Source: G963664585 sp963664585
Lineage (GTDB): Bacteria > Bacillota > Clostridia > Oscillospirales > Ruminococcaceae
NCBI GenBank assembly: GCA_963664585.2
Contig: CAXXEO010000009.1
Coordinates: 124,001-188,000 of the forward strand
Direction: 5' to 3'
Length of the DNA stretch: 64,000 bases
Numbering within the stretch: the stretch's first letter is position 1; each line of letters starts with the position of its first letter. The notes beneath the pieces were generated by a model. That model saw only the letters and a program-made list of their open reading frames with translations, was not told the origin of the DNA and did no database searches. A program made the translations under genes and the position numbers. Shown here piece after piece: positions 55,678 through 64,000 of the stretch.

Positions 55678-56959
55678 ATGTTGGATATTTTAAAAGAAAG
55701 TAAAGGGATGCTCGATTATGCTATCAAGGTGAGACGTCATCTTCATGTCAATGCTGAGCCAACTTCGTACGAGCTTGAAACCATAAAGTACATTATGAGT
55801 GAGCTTGATACGATGGGAATCCCCTATGAGAATATACCTGACGGAGGTGTTCTGGGATATATTCAGGGACCGCATGAGGGCAAAACAGTCCTGCTACGTG
55901 CTGACTGTGACGCGCTGGGCATGAAGGAGTCTCCAAATAACGCCAAGGGTCCAAAAGTCTGTGTCAGCAAAAATGATAACGCGGCTCACATGTGCGGACA
56001 TGATTCGCATGTTGCCATGCTCCTTTCCGCTGCCAAAATTTTGAATGACAATAAGGATCAGCTCCAAGGTCGTGTGATTCTGCTGTTTGAACGGGGCGAA
56101 GAGGGTGGAGGCTGTATCTATTATGTGATGAAGCATATAAAAGAAAAGGGTATCAAGATTGACAGTTGCTGGGGGAATCATATTTCAGTTAAGTTTCCTG
56201 CCGGTACAGTGAGTATACAAGGTGGTCCAATCAACTCAGGTGCATCCAGCTTTGAGGTGGAAATTATCGGTAAGGGTGGACACGGCTCGCGTCCCGATAT
56301 GTCGAATAATCCCGTCGACTGTTTTGTTGCCATTATGAATGGAATAAAAGACGTGCGTATGAAGTACATACACCCATCCTCGCCACTTACCTATTCAGTC
56401 TGCGTTGTACAGTCTGGCACAAAGCGCAATGTGATTCCTGAGACACTGACTTTTGCCGGCACATGCCGTTATTATGACACCGAATCAGGACGTGTATTTA
56501 GACAAAAACTTCGAGATGTCATAGAGCATAAACGCCGCACTCTATGAATGCACGGTCGAGTATAAGGACTTTGCGGGACCGAGCATTCCCACTATTAATA
56601 ATGACAAGTGTGCCGAAATCGGAAAAGAGGCAGTAGGGGCTGTTATTGGGTTGGATTCTATTGCATATCATGAACCTAAAATGGGTTCAGAAAGCTTCTC
56701 AACTCTCACTGCTTTTTATCCAAGTGTTATTGCTAGTGTCGGTGCAGGCAATGAAGAAAAAGGCATGACAGTTGGTGGCCATAATCCCGGCTTTGACCTT
56801 GACGAAAATGGTATGCCTTATGGAATCATACTGTATGTAGCTTATGCTATTGCATTCTTAAAGCACGATGGCGAAATACCCTTTACGCCATTTGATGGTG
56901 ATATGGACGACCTTCTTGCCTTTTCTAACCGTTCGATTCCACCACACCTCGACAACTAG
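55678..56959 (+). pseudogene. M20 amidohydrolase, one frameshift
   Basis: ATG at 55678 after GAAAGGGGTATTAAATT. The frame holds VRRHLHVNAEPTSYELET, LLRADCDALGMKE, HMCGHDSHVAMLLSAAK, FERGEEGGGC and GGHGSRPDMSNNP: metal ligands and the dimerisation His of the aminoacylase/IAA-amidohydrolase branch of M20. It breaks near 56530. Removing one A from the AAA there joins it to the second part (NAALYECTVEYKDFAG and so on) up to 56959, giving about 427 aa with FSTLTAFYPSVIASVGAGN. The function when intact would be hydrolysis of N-acyl amino acids or peptides. A single insertion in a homopolymer may also be a sequencing error. Confidence 0.85.
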
Positions 56960-57635
56960 TCACTTTGCAGTATTTATACGGATAACTTGCACGAAGAAAA
57001 AACAATATTTGCTTATTTCAATATGCAAAAATTCCGCTATTTACAAGTATCGCTGTGCTGTGGTGTAGTATATATACTTGAAATTGTATCAACCAGGTAT
57101 TTAGGATTATAGTTAACCAGATAAACAAACTGCAGGTCGAATATCGACACGCGGCTTGGTATTTTATTGTTTTTTTATGATGAGAATTTGAATTTATGAA
57201 TGTATATAAATTTCAATTAATATTTAATTAAGAGTCAAAAATCGTTTATTTGCCAAAAAAATATCCAAATTATAAAATATATGAAATATAAAATAAGATA
57301 GATGTCAATTTTAAGTATATCTTTTTAACATATAGTATTACAAATATTTGTAAAATATTTATACATTAATTGTAATGAATGTGCAAATTAAACAGGTCGA
57401 GTTGATTTTTTTTAACACTCTACTTCATTGACAATTAATAAGCAAAAGATTATTATTGATGATATAATTGGTCATCTGTAGTAATACCATTACATTTTTA
57501 ATGTCATGCGTAGAATGCGGTAATTCGAGAAATTTGATGCATATAAAGGACTGAAAATTCATTTTTGCCCTAAATGTTGTATTTAATGAAAGATTTACAT
57601 ATGGCTTTCTAAATAAGATGAAGACAACTGAATAA
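56960..57635. other. AT-rich gene-free stretch
   Basis: About 675 bp without a gene or a clear repeat. It must contain the promoter for the glycine riboswitch RNA; TTGACA near 57429 and TATAAT near 57464 are present but too far apart to form one promoter. Confidence 0.3.
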
Positions 57636-57834
57636 GGGGACTTGTCCGGGAGAGACTGCTTTGATGCGGCGCCGAAGGGGAAACAGCGCGTAAACTCTCA
57701 GGTAAAAAGAACCGGGTACTGTCCATAACTCTGGAAAGCTCTTTTTAGAGTACCTACGAGGCAATGCCGATTGTTTTGGCAGAATCTTTCCGGTATAGGA
57801 AAAGAGGCGCATAGATTTTATGCGCCTCTTTTTA
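57636..57834 (+). promoter_or_regulatory. Tandem-type glycine riboswitch with terminator
   Basis: Aptamer 1 (about 57640-57722) has the conserved pieces CGGGAGAGACTGC, GGCGCCGAAGGGGAAAC and AAACTCTCAGGTAAAAAGA in order. A second, weaker aptamer (57726-57803) shows CTCTGGAAAGCTC, ACGAGGCAATGCC, GAATCTTTCCGGTATAGGAAA; GGAAAG and CTTTCC form its basal stem. It is followed by GAGGCGCATA-GATTT-TATGCGCCTC-TTTTT (57804-57834), a strong terminator that the glycine-bound form would be expected to release. Usual targets are the glycine cleavage system and sodium/amino-acid symporters. Here the next gene is a broken peptide-binding protein, 277 bp on. Aptamer 2 may be decayed. Confidence 0.85.
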
Positions 57835-58110
57835 ATTATAGAGAGATTTAAACACGAAAAAAGGCTCCGTTTGACGAAAAACACTGGCGGGTGAGGGCGA
57901 TTAGGATTCGCTTTGTCATACAGATTAGTTATAAGACCGGTATTATTGCAGTTTCAGTATCCATTCAAGTCTTGCCCATTTATGTTATCTTCTTGTATTA
58001 AATACTACTTAATTTAAACGTAGTCAAATTTGGGGAATCATGGCCAGTTCAATATGTACCCCGTGTGGCTAGACGCTACATAAAATAAGTATTTTTTAGG
58101 AGGAAGGCAA
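57835..58110 (+). other. Gap after the riboswitch
   Basis: 276 bp without a gene. No second promoter with good hexamers was seen, so the riboswitch transcript may run into the binding-protein gene. Confidence 0.3.
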
Positions 58111-59676
58111 ATGAAAAGACTTGGCAGGATAAGTGCTCTAGTTCTTAGTTTGATGTTGGTATTGACAGCTTGCGGAAGCAGCAGTACCGGAAATTCCAGC
58201 GGGACTGCGGCAAGCAGCAGTGGTGCATCATCACAAAGAGCGTTGAAAGACACACTAACCTACGCTCTTGGTAACACAGTCAACAAACTGGACTGTGGAG
58301 ACCAGGGTCTTATGGTGGGACACCAGGTAGCGAGAGCCCTGTATGACACTTTAATTTTTCCCGGCCGACAAAGATGGCAAAAATGCACCGTGTCTGGCAA
58401 AATCATGGGAGCAGAAAGACCCTACGACAATGATTTTTAAGCTTCGTGATGACGTCTATTTCCACAATGGGGAAAAAATGACGGCAGAGGATGTCGCATT
58501 TTCGATTCAGAGGTCATGCAAATCCAGCGGTAACAAAACATTTTTTAAAGCGTTTGACGGCGAGAACACCAAAGCAATTGACGCCACCACCGTGCAGGTC
58601 AAGTTTAAATATGCCTTCGCCGCAGCGCTCAATTATCTTGCCACTCCGCGCGGTGGCATCGTTTCCAAGAAGGCTGTTGAATCAATGGGCGATGATAAAT
58701 TCGGTCAAGCGCCCGTTGGCTCGGGCCCATTCAAATTTGTTTCTTGGACACAAGGGCGATCGCATTGTCCTTGAGAGATTTGACAAGTATTGGGGAACAA
58801 AGCCCTCTTACAAGAATCTTGTTTTAAGGTTCATAACTGACAATAGTGTAGCAGCAATGGAGCTTGAGTCCGGCGGAATTGATGCCACAGCCTCAGTTTC
58901 TCCACAAGATTATCCGCGTCTTGTTGCTAATAAGAAACTTAAAGGTATACGCAGATGTCGGCTATACTTTTGAAAACATAACTTTTAATATGAAATGTGA
59001 CGAGTTCAAGGATATTCGCGTCCGCAAAGCGATGGCCTATGCCCTTGATACGGCAGCAATCGTCAAGGCTGTTTACGGCGATCTTGGCGCACAAGCCACC
59101 GGTCTGTTCAGCGATAAGATTTTTGGATTTACAAAGCTGGGACCGATTAAGCGTGACGTAGCAACTGCCAAACAGCTTCTTACCGAGGCTGGCTTCCCTA
59201 ACGGTTTAAAAACGGAGATTCAACTTTCTGAAAGTGCACAAACCTTGGCGATGATGGAAATTGCACAGGCACAGTGGAAAGAGGCCGGAATCGACGTAAA
59301 GATTTCCAGCTATGACGCGGCAACCTTAAGTACACGTTCCGCAGCAGGCCAGGTTAACTTAAGCCGTATGAACTATACAGCGATGACAGGTGACCCCGAC
59401 CACGCCATGACCATGTGGAATACCGCTGCTGGCGGATCCATGCAGCCAAACGATGCACATATCGACGAGCTGATGGTAAAGGGCCTTGGCGAGTTCGACA
59501 CGACAAAACGCGCCGCCATCTATAAGGAACTTCAGGAATATTGTTATAACACCTTTTATAATATTCCAATCGTATTCCCTAAAAATGTATTTGCCCACCG
59601 TACAAACGTAGAAGGCTTTGTATTCAATCCTTCTAATACTTGGTATTGGAACACAATGACCGTATACGCAAAGTAA
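58111..59676 (+). pseudogene. dppA: Peptide-binding lipoprotein of the dpp operon, three frameshifts
   Basis: ATG at 58111 after AGGAGGAAGGC. A lipoprotein signal (LMLVLTACGSSS) is followed by a family 5 binding-protein body in four pieces. Single-base insertions near 58360 (CCC), 58750 and 58942 (AAA) break the frame. Removing them gives one continuous protein of about 521 aa with IFKLRDDVYFHNGEKMTAEDV, seen in part, PVGSGPFKFVSW, RVRKAMAYALDTAAIVKAVYG, and FVFNPSNTWYWNTMTVYAK at the end. All three changes are +1. It precedes the intact permease and ATPase genes, so the transporter has lost its own receptor, or the assembly has errors here. Confidence 0.88.
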
Positions 59677-59768
59677 TATAATAGCGATTACACGCAAATC
59701 TAAGGCTGTTGGCGGCGCAGGCAACTACGCCGCCGATAGCTATACATATGAACATAATGGATGGGTTA

Positions 59769-59873
59769 TAGTTGATTAGCTTGAAAACAAGCTTGTGATT
59801 TCTTCCCCCCGCCGAAGGCGAGGGAAGAAAATGACGTTTTATATATAGCCAGTTTTTGAGTTAATTGGCTATA
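59769..59873. repeat. 104-bp dispersed repeat, copy 3
   Basis: Ends TAGTTGATTAGC and TTAATTGGCTATA, central CCCCCCGCCGAAGGCGAGGG hairpin. It sits between the broken binding-protein gene and dppB, about 110 bp before the dppB start, and may partly uncouple the two. Confidence 0.85.
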
Positions 59874-59982
59874 ACCGCGAGCTAATCCATATAAAACATT
59901 ATTAAACCATATCTATATTTCCTCGTCAGAGGCTTGCTTAATTGAAAAGAAATAGTAAAAACCAAAGCAAGGAGTGAAGAGA

Positions 59983-60966
59983 TTGGGCAAATACATATTA
60001 CGCCGACTGCTCATGATGATCCCGGTCATGTTTGGCGTAACGGTACTGATATTCACCATGCTGTATCTGACGCCGGGCAATCCGGCGGTTACGATACTTG
60101 GCGAAAATGCAACCGATTCAGAAATTGAAGAGCTGCGTGTTAAGATGGGGCTGGACCAACCATATATCGTACAGCTTGGGACCTATATCAAGAAAGTCGT
60201 ACTGGAAGGCAATTTGGGCGTATCATACTTAACGGGGCGTCCTGTTACAAAAGAAATCGTGGCGCGTTACCCGACGACGATGCTGCTGGCGATTCTAAGT
60301 TCAACTGTGGCGGTGGTCATAGCAATCCCGCTGGGGATTCTATCGGCAACGCATCAAAACCAGTTGATTGATACAGTGGCAAGGCTGGTATCGCTGATAG
60401 GCGTTTCGATGCCGTCGTTCTGGCAAGCACTTGTTTTCATATTGGTCTTTTCAGTCAATCTGAACTGGCTTCCGGCGACGGGATTTTATGGGCCTTTGTA
60501 CTGGATATTACCCGCATTTACGATTGGAATACACAGCTCGTCGGCCATTCTGCGCACAACGCGGTCAAGCATGCTTGAGACGATCCGTCAGGATTACATC
60601 CGGACGGCGCGCGCGAAGGGGGCGGCAGAGCATACCGTTATCTGGAGGCATGCATTAATGAATGCGCTGATACCGGTCATCACAATCGTGGGTCTGCATT
60701 TTGGCGGCGCATTGGGCGGTTCGATCGTAATTGAGTCCATTTTTTCGATACCGGGACTTGGCAAGCTGATGATTGACGCGATTAAGGCGAGAAATTATCC
60801 GGTCGTACAGGGCGGCGTACTGCTGATGTCGATCACATTCAGCTTGATCAATTTGCTGGTGGATATTCTGTACGCATTTATTGATCCGCGCATCAAGTCA
60901 CAGTATGGTGGCAGAAAGAAAAAGAGCGATGCAGCAAAAGGCCAAACTGCAAAGGCGGCGGCATAA
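59983..60966 (+). CDS. dppB: Peptide ABC transporter permease DppB/OppB
   Basis: The start is TTG at 59983 (LGKYILRRLLMMIPVMFGV), 8 bp after AAGGAG; the GTG at 59974 overlaps that site. 327 aa. Six TM helices, N-terminal family signature ILRRLLMMIPVMFGVTVLIF, and the EAA loop RTARAKGAAEHTVIWRHALMN that contacts the ATPase. It forms one half of the membrane channel for di- or oligopeptides. The stop overlaps the dppC start (TAATG). Confidence 0.95.
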   Translation: MGKYILRRLLMMIPVMFGVTVLIFTMLYLTPGNPAVTILGENATDSEIEELRVKMGLDQPYIVQLGTYIKKVVLEGNLGVSYLTGRPVTKEIVARYPTTMLLAILSSTVAVVIAIPLGILSATHQNQLIDTVARLVSLIGVSMPSFWQALVFILVFSVNLNWLPATGFYGPLYWILPAFTIGIHSSSAILRTTRSSMLETIRQDYIRTARAKGAAEHTVIWRHALMNALIPVITIVGLHFGGALGGSIVIESIFSIPGLGKLMIDAIKARNYPVVQGGVLLMSITFSLINLLVDILYAFIDPRIKSQYGGRKKKSDAAKGQTAKAAA

Positions 60967-61859
60967 TGGTTGAGAATAAAACACAAGCAGAGATAGCCAA
61001 AGAGGTGCAGCGGAAGAAAAATCGAAACATAAAGGAAATATGGCGCCGGTTCAAAAAGAACAGGGCGGCCGTTATCGGCATGATCATTCTGATGATCCTA
61101 GCGTTCATGGCGATTTTTGCCAACTATATCGCGCCATATCCGTATGACCTGCAGGATCTGGAAAACATACTTTCGGGTCCGACAGGCTCGCATTGGTTTG
61201 GCACAGACAACTTTGGCCGTGATATATACAGCAGAGTGGTCTATGGAGCGAGAATATCACTGATTGTTGGCTTCGTATCAGTGGGCATCGGGTGTTCAAT
61301 AGGCGGATTTCTGGGAACGCTGGCTGCATTTTACGGCGGAAGGACCGACATGTTGATCATGCGTTGTCTTGATGTGATGCAGGCAATGCCAAGCTTGCTG
61401 TTTGCCATATCAATATCGGCGGCGCTCGGCCCCGGGCTTTTCAATGCGATGGTGGCTGTAGGTGTAACCTCAATACCGATGTATGCGCGTGTCGTAAGGG
61501 CGTCGGTCATGACGGTCAAAGGGCAGGAGTTTGTTGAGGCGGCGCATGCCCTGGGTGCCAAAGATAGAAGGATTATTGTAAAGCACATCATACCGAACGC
61601 AATGGCGCCGGTGATCGTACAGGCATCATTAGGCGTAGCGGGTGCGATTCTGACCTCGGCGAGCCTGAGTTTTATCGGTCTTGGCGTACAGCCACCAACG
61701 CCTGAATGGGGCGGGATGCTGTCGGCGGGTCGAGCATTTATCCGAAATCACTGGCATTTTGTCACCTTCCCGGGTTTAGCGATTATGACGACCGTATGCG
61801 CACTCAACCTGATGGGCGATGGACTGCGCGACGCACTTGACCCAAGACTGAAGCAGTAG
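60966..61859 (+). CDS. dppC: Peptide ABC transporter permease DppC/OppC
   Basis: 297 aa. A cytosolic N-terminal stretch rich in Lys/Arg comes first, then the OppC-type start of the membrane part (FKKNRAAVIGMIILMILAFM), then HWFGTDNFGRDIYSRVVYGAR, seen in part, the EAA loop FVEAAHALGAKDRRIIVKHI and GLGVQPPTPEWGGML. It pairs with DppB to form the channel. ATG overlaps the dppB stop, and dppD follows after 17 bp. Confidence 0.95.
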   Translation: MVENKTQAEIAKEVQRKKNRNIKEIWRRFKKNRAAVIGMIILMILAFMAIFANYIAPYPYDLQDLENILSGPTGSHWFGTDNFGRDIYSRVVYGARISLIVGFVSVGIGCSIGGFLGTLAAFYGGRTDMLIMRCLDVMQAMPSLLFAISISAALGPGLFNAMVAVGVTSIPMYARVVRASVMTVKGQEFVEAAHALGAKDRRIIVKHIIPNAMAPVIVQASLGVAGAILTSASLSFIGLGVQPPTPEWGGMLSAGRAFIRNHWHFVTFPGLAIMTTVCALNLMGDGLRDALDPRLKQ

Positions 61860-61876
61860 AACGAGGGGTGACGAAA

Positions 61877-62860
61877 ATGAGCTTACTTGAAATTAAGGAT
61901 TTACATATCCACTATGTGACCGATGACGGCACGGTGCGCGCAGTCAATGGCGTAACGATGTCGATAGAAAAGGGAGAAACACTGGGCCTTGTCGGCGAGA
62001 CAGGGGCAGGGAAAACGACGACGGCGCTGGGGATCATGCGGCTGGTGCCGGACCCTCCGGGAAAAATCATAAAAGGCAGCATCCTATTTGAAGGCGAAGA
62101 TCTTTTCGCAAAGAGCGAAGCCGAGATGCGGAAGATTCGTGGCAATCACATTACGATGATCTTTCAGGATCCGATGACGGCACTGAACCCGATTATGACA
62201 GTAGGGGATCAGATCGCCGAGGTGGTCAAGTTTCACAACAAAGGGTTTTCAAAAGCCGACGCGCATTGCAGAGCAGCTGAGATGCTTGAGATCGTGGGCA
62301 TACCCCAAGAGCGGATGAATGAGTATCCGCATCAATTTTCGGGTGGTATGAAACAGCGGGTTGTCATCGCGATAGCGCTGGCCTGTAATCCGACATTATT
62401 GGTCGCAGACGAGCCGACGACAGCTCTTGATGTAACGATACAGGCCCAGGTACTGACGATGATGAACAATTTAAAGATCAACTTTAACACATCGATGATC
62501 CTGATCACGCATGATCTGGGTGTTGTTGCGGAGATTTGCGATAAAGTAGCGATCATGTACGCGGGTGAGATTGTGGAGTTTGGAACGCTTGAGGCGATCT
62601 ACAACGAAACAAAGCATCCGTACACGAAGGGATTATTCGGTTCAATCCCGAGCCTTGACAAGAAGGTTGACCGTTTAAGCCCCATATTTGGTCTGATGCC
62701 AGACCCGACCAATCTGCCTTCCGGCTGCCCATTCCATCCGCGCTGTCCGTATGCGATGAAGGAGTGTGACAGCAAGGATCCCGATACGTTTGAGGTAACG
62801 CCGGGTCATTATGTCAAGTGTCTGCTTTACACTGAGGAAGGCAGGGAGAAGAATGGATAA
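61877..62860 (+). CDS. dppD: Peptide ABC transporter ATPase DppD/OppD
   Basis: ATG at 61877 after GAGGGGTGACG (GTG at 61868 lies in the site). 327 aa. Walker A GETGAGKTT, Q-loop MIFQDPMTALNP, signature FSGGMKQR, Walker B LLVADEPTTALD, switch His in ITHDLGVVAE. The C-terminal oligopeptide-ABC extension has Cys residues (GCPFHPRCPYAMKEC) that bind an iron-sulfur cluster in several Dpp/Opp ATPases. It hydrolyses ATP to drive uptake, working with DppF, whose start lies 8 bp inside its 3' end. Confidence 0.95.
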   Translation: MSLLEIKDLHIHYVTDDGTVRAVNGVTMSIEKGETLGLVGETGAGKTTTALGIMRLVPDPPGKIIKGSILFEGEDLFAKSEAEMRKIRGNHITMIFQDPMTALNPIMTVGDQIAEVVKFHNKGFSKADAHCRAAEMLEIVGIPQERMNEYPHQFSGGMKQRVVIAIALACNPTLLVADEPTTALDVTIQAQVLTMMNNLKINFNTSMILITHDLGVVAEICDKVAIMYAGEIVEFGTLEAIYNETKHPYTKGLFGSIPSLDKKVDRLSPIFGLMPDPTNLPSGCPFHPRCPYAMKECDSKDPDTFEVTPGHYVKCLLYTEEGREKNG

Positions 62861-63818
62861 ATTATTAGAAGTAAAGGATCTAAAGAAATATTTCAAGACC
62901 CCGAAGGGCATGCTTCATGCGGTAGACGGGCTGAGCTTTACGATTGAGCGGGGCAAGACGCTGGGCGTAGTGGGTGAATCGGGCTGTGGCAAGTCGACAC
63001 TTGGACGCACGATCCTGAATCTTTTGGACATTACCGGAGGGGAGATCTGGTTTGAGGGAAAGAACATTACCGGTATCAACAAGGGTGATGAGTATATCGC
63101 GCTGCGCAAGGAGATGCAGATCATCTTTCAGGATCCGTTTTCCTCGTTGAATCCGCGTATGAGTGTTAGCGACACGATTGCCGAGGCACTGCGGATCCAC
63201 AACATCTGCAAGACGCGGGAAGAGCTTGATGCGCGCGTAGCGGAGCTGATGGATACGGTGGGACTGGCCCAAAGGCTGGCGTATTCGTATCCGCATGAGC
63301 TGGACGGCGGACGCCGGCAGAGGATCGGCGTGGCCCGCGCACTCGCATTAAACCCGAAGTTTATCGTCTGCGACGAACCGGTTTCAGCGCTGGACGTTTC
63401 TATCCAGGCGCAGATTCTTAATCTGATGCAGGATTTGCAGAGAGATAAAAACCTGACCTATATCTTCATAACCCATGATCTTTCGGTCGTGAAACACATT
63501 TCCAACGACATCCTGGTGATGTATCTCGGAAAGCTCGTGGAAAAGTGCGAGTCGGACGAGCTTTTTGTAAACACGCTGCATCCTTATACCAAGGCGCTTC
63601 TGTCTGCGATTCCAATCCCCACGATTGGCGCCCGCAAGGAGCGTATGCTGCTCAAAGGCGAGCTCTCCTCACCGATCAATCCAAAGCCCGGCTGCCGCTT
63701 TGCTCTGCGCTGTCCTTACGCAAAAGAACAGTGCACGAAGGTTGAGCCGGAGATCGAAGAAGTTTTACCTGCTCACTTCGTCGCCTGCCATTTCGTCCGC
63801 GAGATTAACCATATTTGA
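62853..63818 (+). CDS. dppF: Peptide ABC transporter ATPase DppF/OppF
   Basis: ATG at 62853 (MDKLLEVKDLKKYF), GGGAGA upstream, overlapping dppD by 8 bp. 321 aa. Walker A GESGCGKST, Q-loop IIFQDPFSSLNPR, Walker B FIVCDEPVSALD, His in ITHDLSVVKH, and the C-terminal Cys cluster GCRFALRCPYAKEQC. The signature reads LDGGRRQR instead of LSGGQRQR: the Ser that contacts ATP is Asp. This variant occurs in a number of Opp/DppF proteins and suggests that only one of the two ATP sites is fully active. Last gene of the operon. Confidence 0.94.
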   Translation: MDKLLEVKDLKKYFKTPKGMLHAVDGLSFTIERGKTLGVVGESGCGKSTLGRTILNLLDITGGEIWFEGKNITGINKGDEYIALRKEMQIIFQDPFSSLNPRMSVSDTIAEALRIHNICKTREELDARVAELMDTVGLAQRLAYSYPHELDGGRRQRIGVARALALNPKFIVCDEPVSALDVSIQAQILNLMQDLQRDKNLTYIFITHDLSVVKHISNDILVMYLGKLVEKCESDELFVNTLHPYTKALLSAIPIPTIGARKERMLLKGELSSPINPKPGCRFALRCPYAKEQCTKVEPEIEEVLPAHFVACHFVREINHI

Positions 63819-63834
63819 GCATAAATAAGCAAAA

Positions 63835-63875
63835 TGTCAAATTGATACGGCAACTTTCGCCGTATCAATTTGACA
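63835..63875 (+). terminator. Long perfect hairpin after dppF
   Basis: TGTCAAATTGATACGGC and GCCGTATCAATTTGACA pair over 17 bp with a 7-nt loop. There is no T-run after it. It probably ends or stabilises the dpp transcript. Confidence 0.6.
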
Positions 63876-63985
63876 ATATCTGCTGGAATACCTATGGTTC
63901 CATTCAGAACGTATTCCCTAAAGAAACATTTGACTATACTAAAAACGTGGAAGGCTTAAATTCAGAACAAGCCAACGACCCGTGA
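63875..63985 (+). pseudogene. C-terminal fragment of a peptide-binding protein
   Basis: One open frame of 36 codons directly after the hairpin reads CWNTYGSIQNVFPKETFDYT, then KNVEGLNSEQANDP and stop. It resembles the end of the binding protein at 58111 (CYNTFYNIPIVFPKNVFAHR, then TNVEGFVFNP). No start or body is present, so it is a remnant of a second copy, perhaps left by a deletion or duplication. Confidence 0.5.
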
Positions 63986-64000
63986 GCCCCGTATTTTCGA

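Overview
The window reads as chromosome of an anaerobic, spore-forming member of the Bacillota, class Clostridia. The 16S rRNA, the low-to-moderate GC content, strong Shine-Dalgarno sites with frequent TTG/GTG starts, a collagen-like BclA-type protein, a glycine riboswitch and peptide-uptake genes all fit. The 16S looks closest to the Oscillospirales/Ruminococcaceae group; this is pattern recognition, not a database result.

Layout. 1-2.6 kb: the end of a membrane Ser/Thr kinase with TPRs, followed by a PP2C phosphatase. 3-3.7 kb: a frameshifted GNAT acetyltransferase, two hairpins and the first copy of a 104-bp dispersed repeat. 3.7-8.0 kb (minus): three prepilin-like proteins, one with a VWA domain and one with a lectin-like segment and Big_2 repeats. 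8.8-15.6 kb: tRNA-Arg, then an rRNA operon ordered 16S-Ala-Ile-23S-Lys-Glu-5S-Asn-Met-Trp. 16.0 kb: tRNA-Thr(GGT).

16.05-37.10 kb is a genomic island in tRNA-Thr. The last 46 bp of the tRNA recur exactly at 37056-37101. The island carries a rep-like gene with an attenuator-like leader, a small HTH/Xis protein, a serine recombinase, a tyrosine integrase and a PC4-like protein. Its cargo is defensive: HsdR/M/S, an ImmA/IrrE peptidase, an Mrr-type endonuclease, and a three-gene operon of an RNase HI-RnlA (HEPN) fusion toxin, an RnlB-like antitoxin and a TPR/cold-shock protein. A last module has an XRE regulator, two tiny ORFs, a protein of unknown family and a caspase-like peptidase. A diverged copy of the island's right end at 33468-33609 separates this last module, which suggests two elements accreted at one tRNA.

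37.4-64 kb is chromosome again: a peptide-binding lipoprotein and an M20 dipeptidase; an IS200-like element; argCJBD (minus) with an ARG-box-like operator; an MFS-like/LuxR membrane regulator; small membrane and zinc-ribbon proteins; a collagen-like protein; a DUF47/Pit phosphate pair. From 54.5 to 59.7 kb there is a decayed stretch (polysaccharide deacetylase, M20 amidohydrolase, and a peptide-binding protein with three frameshifts) that includes a glycine riboswitch. An intact dppBCDF-type ABC transporter operon follows, and a fragment of another binding protein lies at the window edge.

The strongest candidate for something little described is the RNaseH-RnlA / RnlB / TPR-CSD operon, followed by the caspase + unknown-protein pair and the tandem att structure that packages it.
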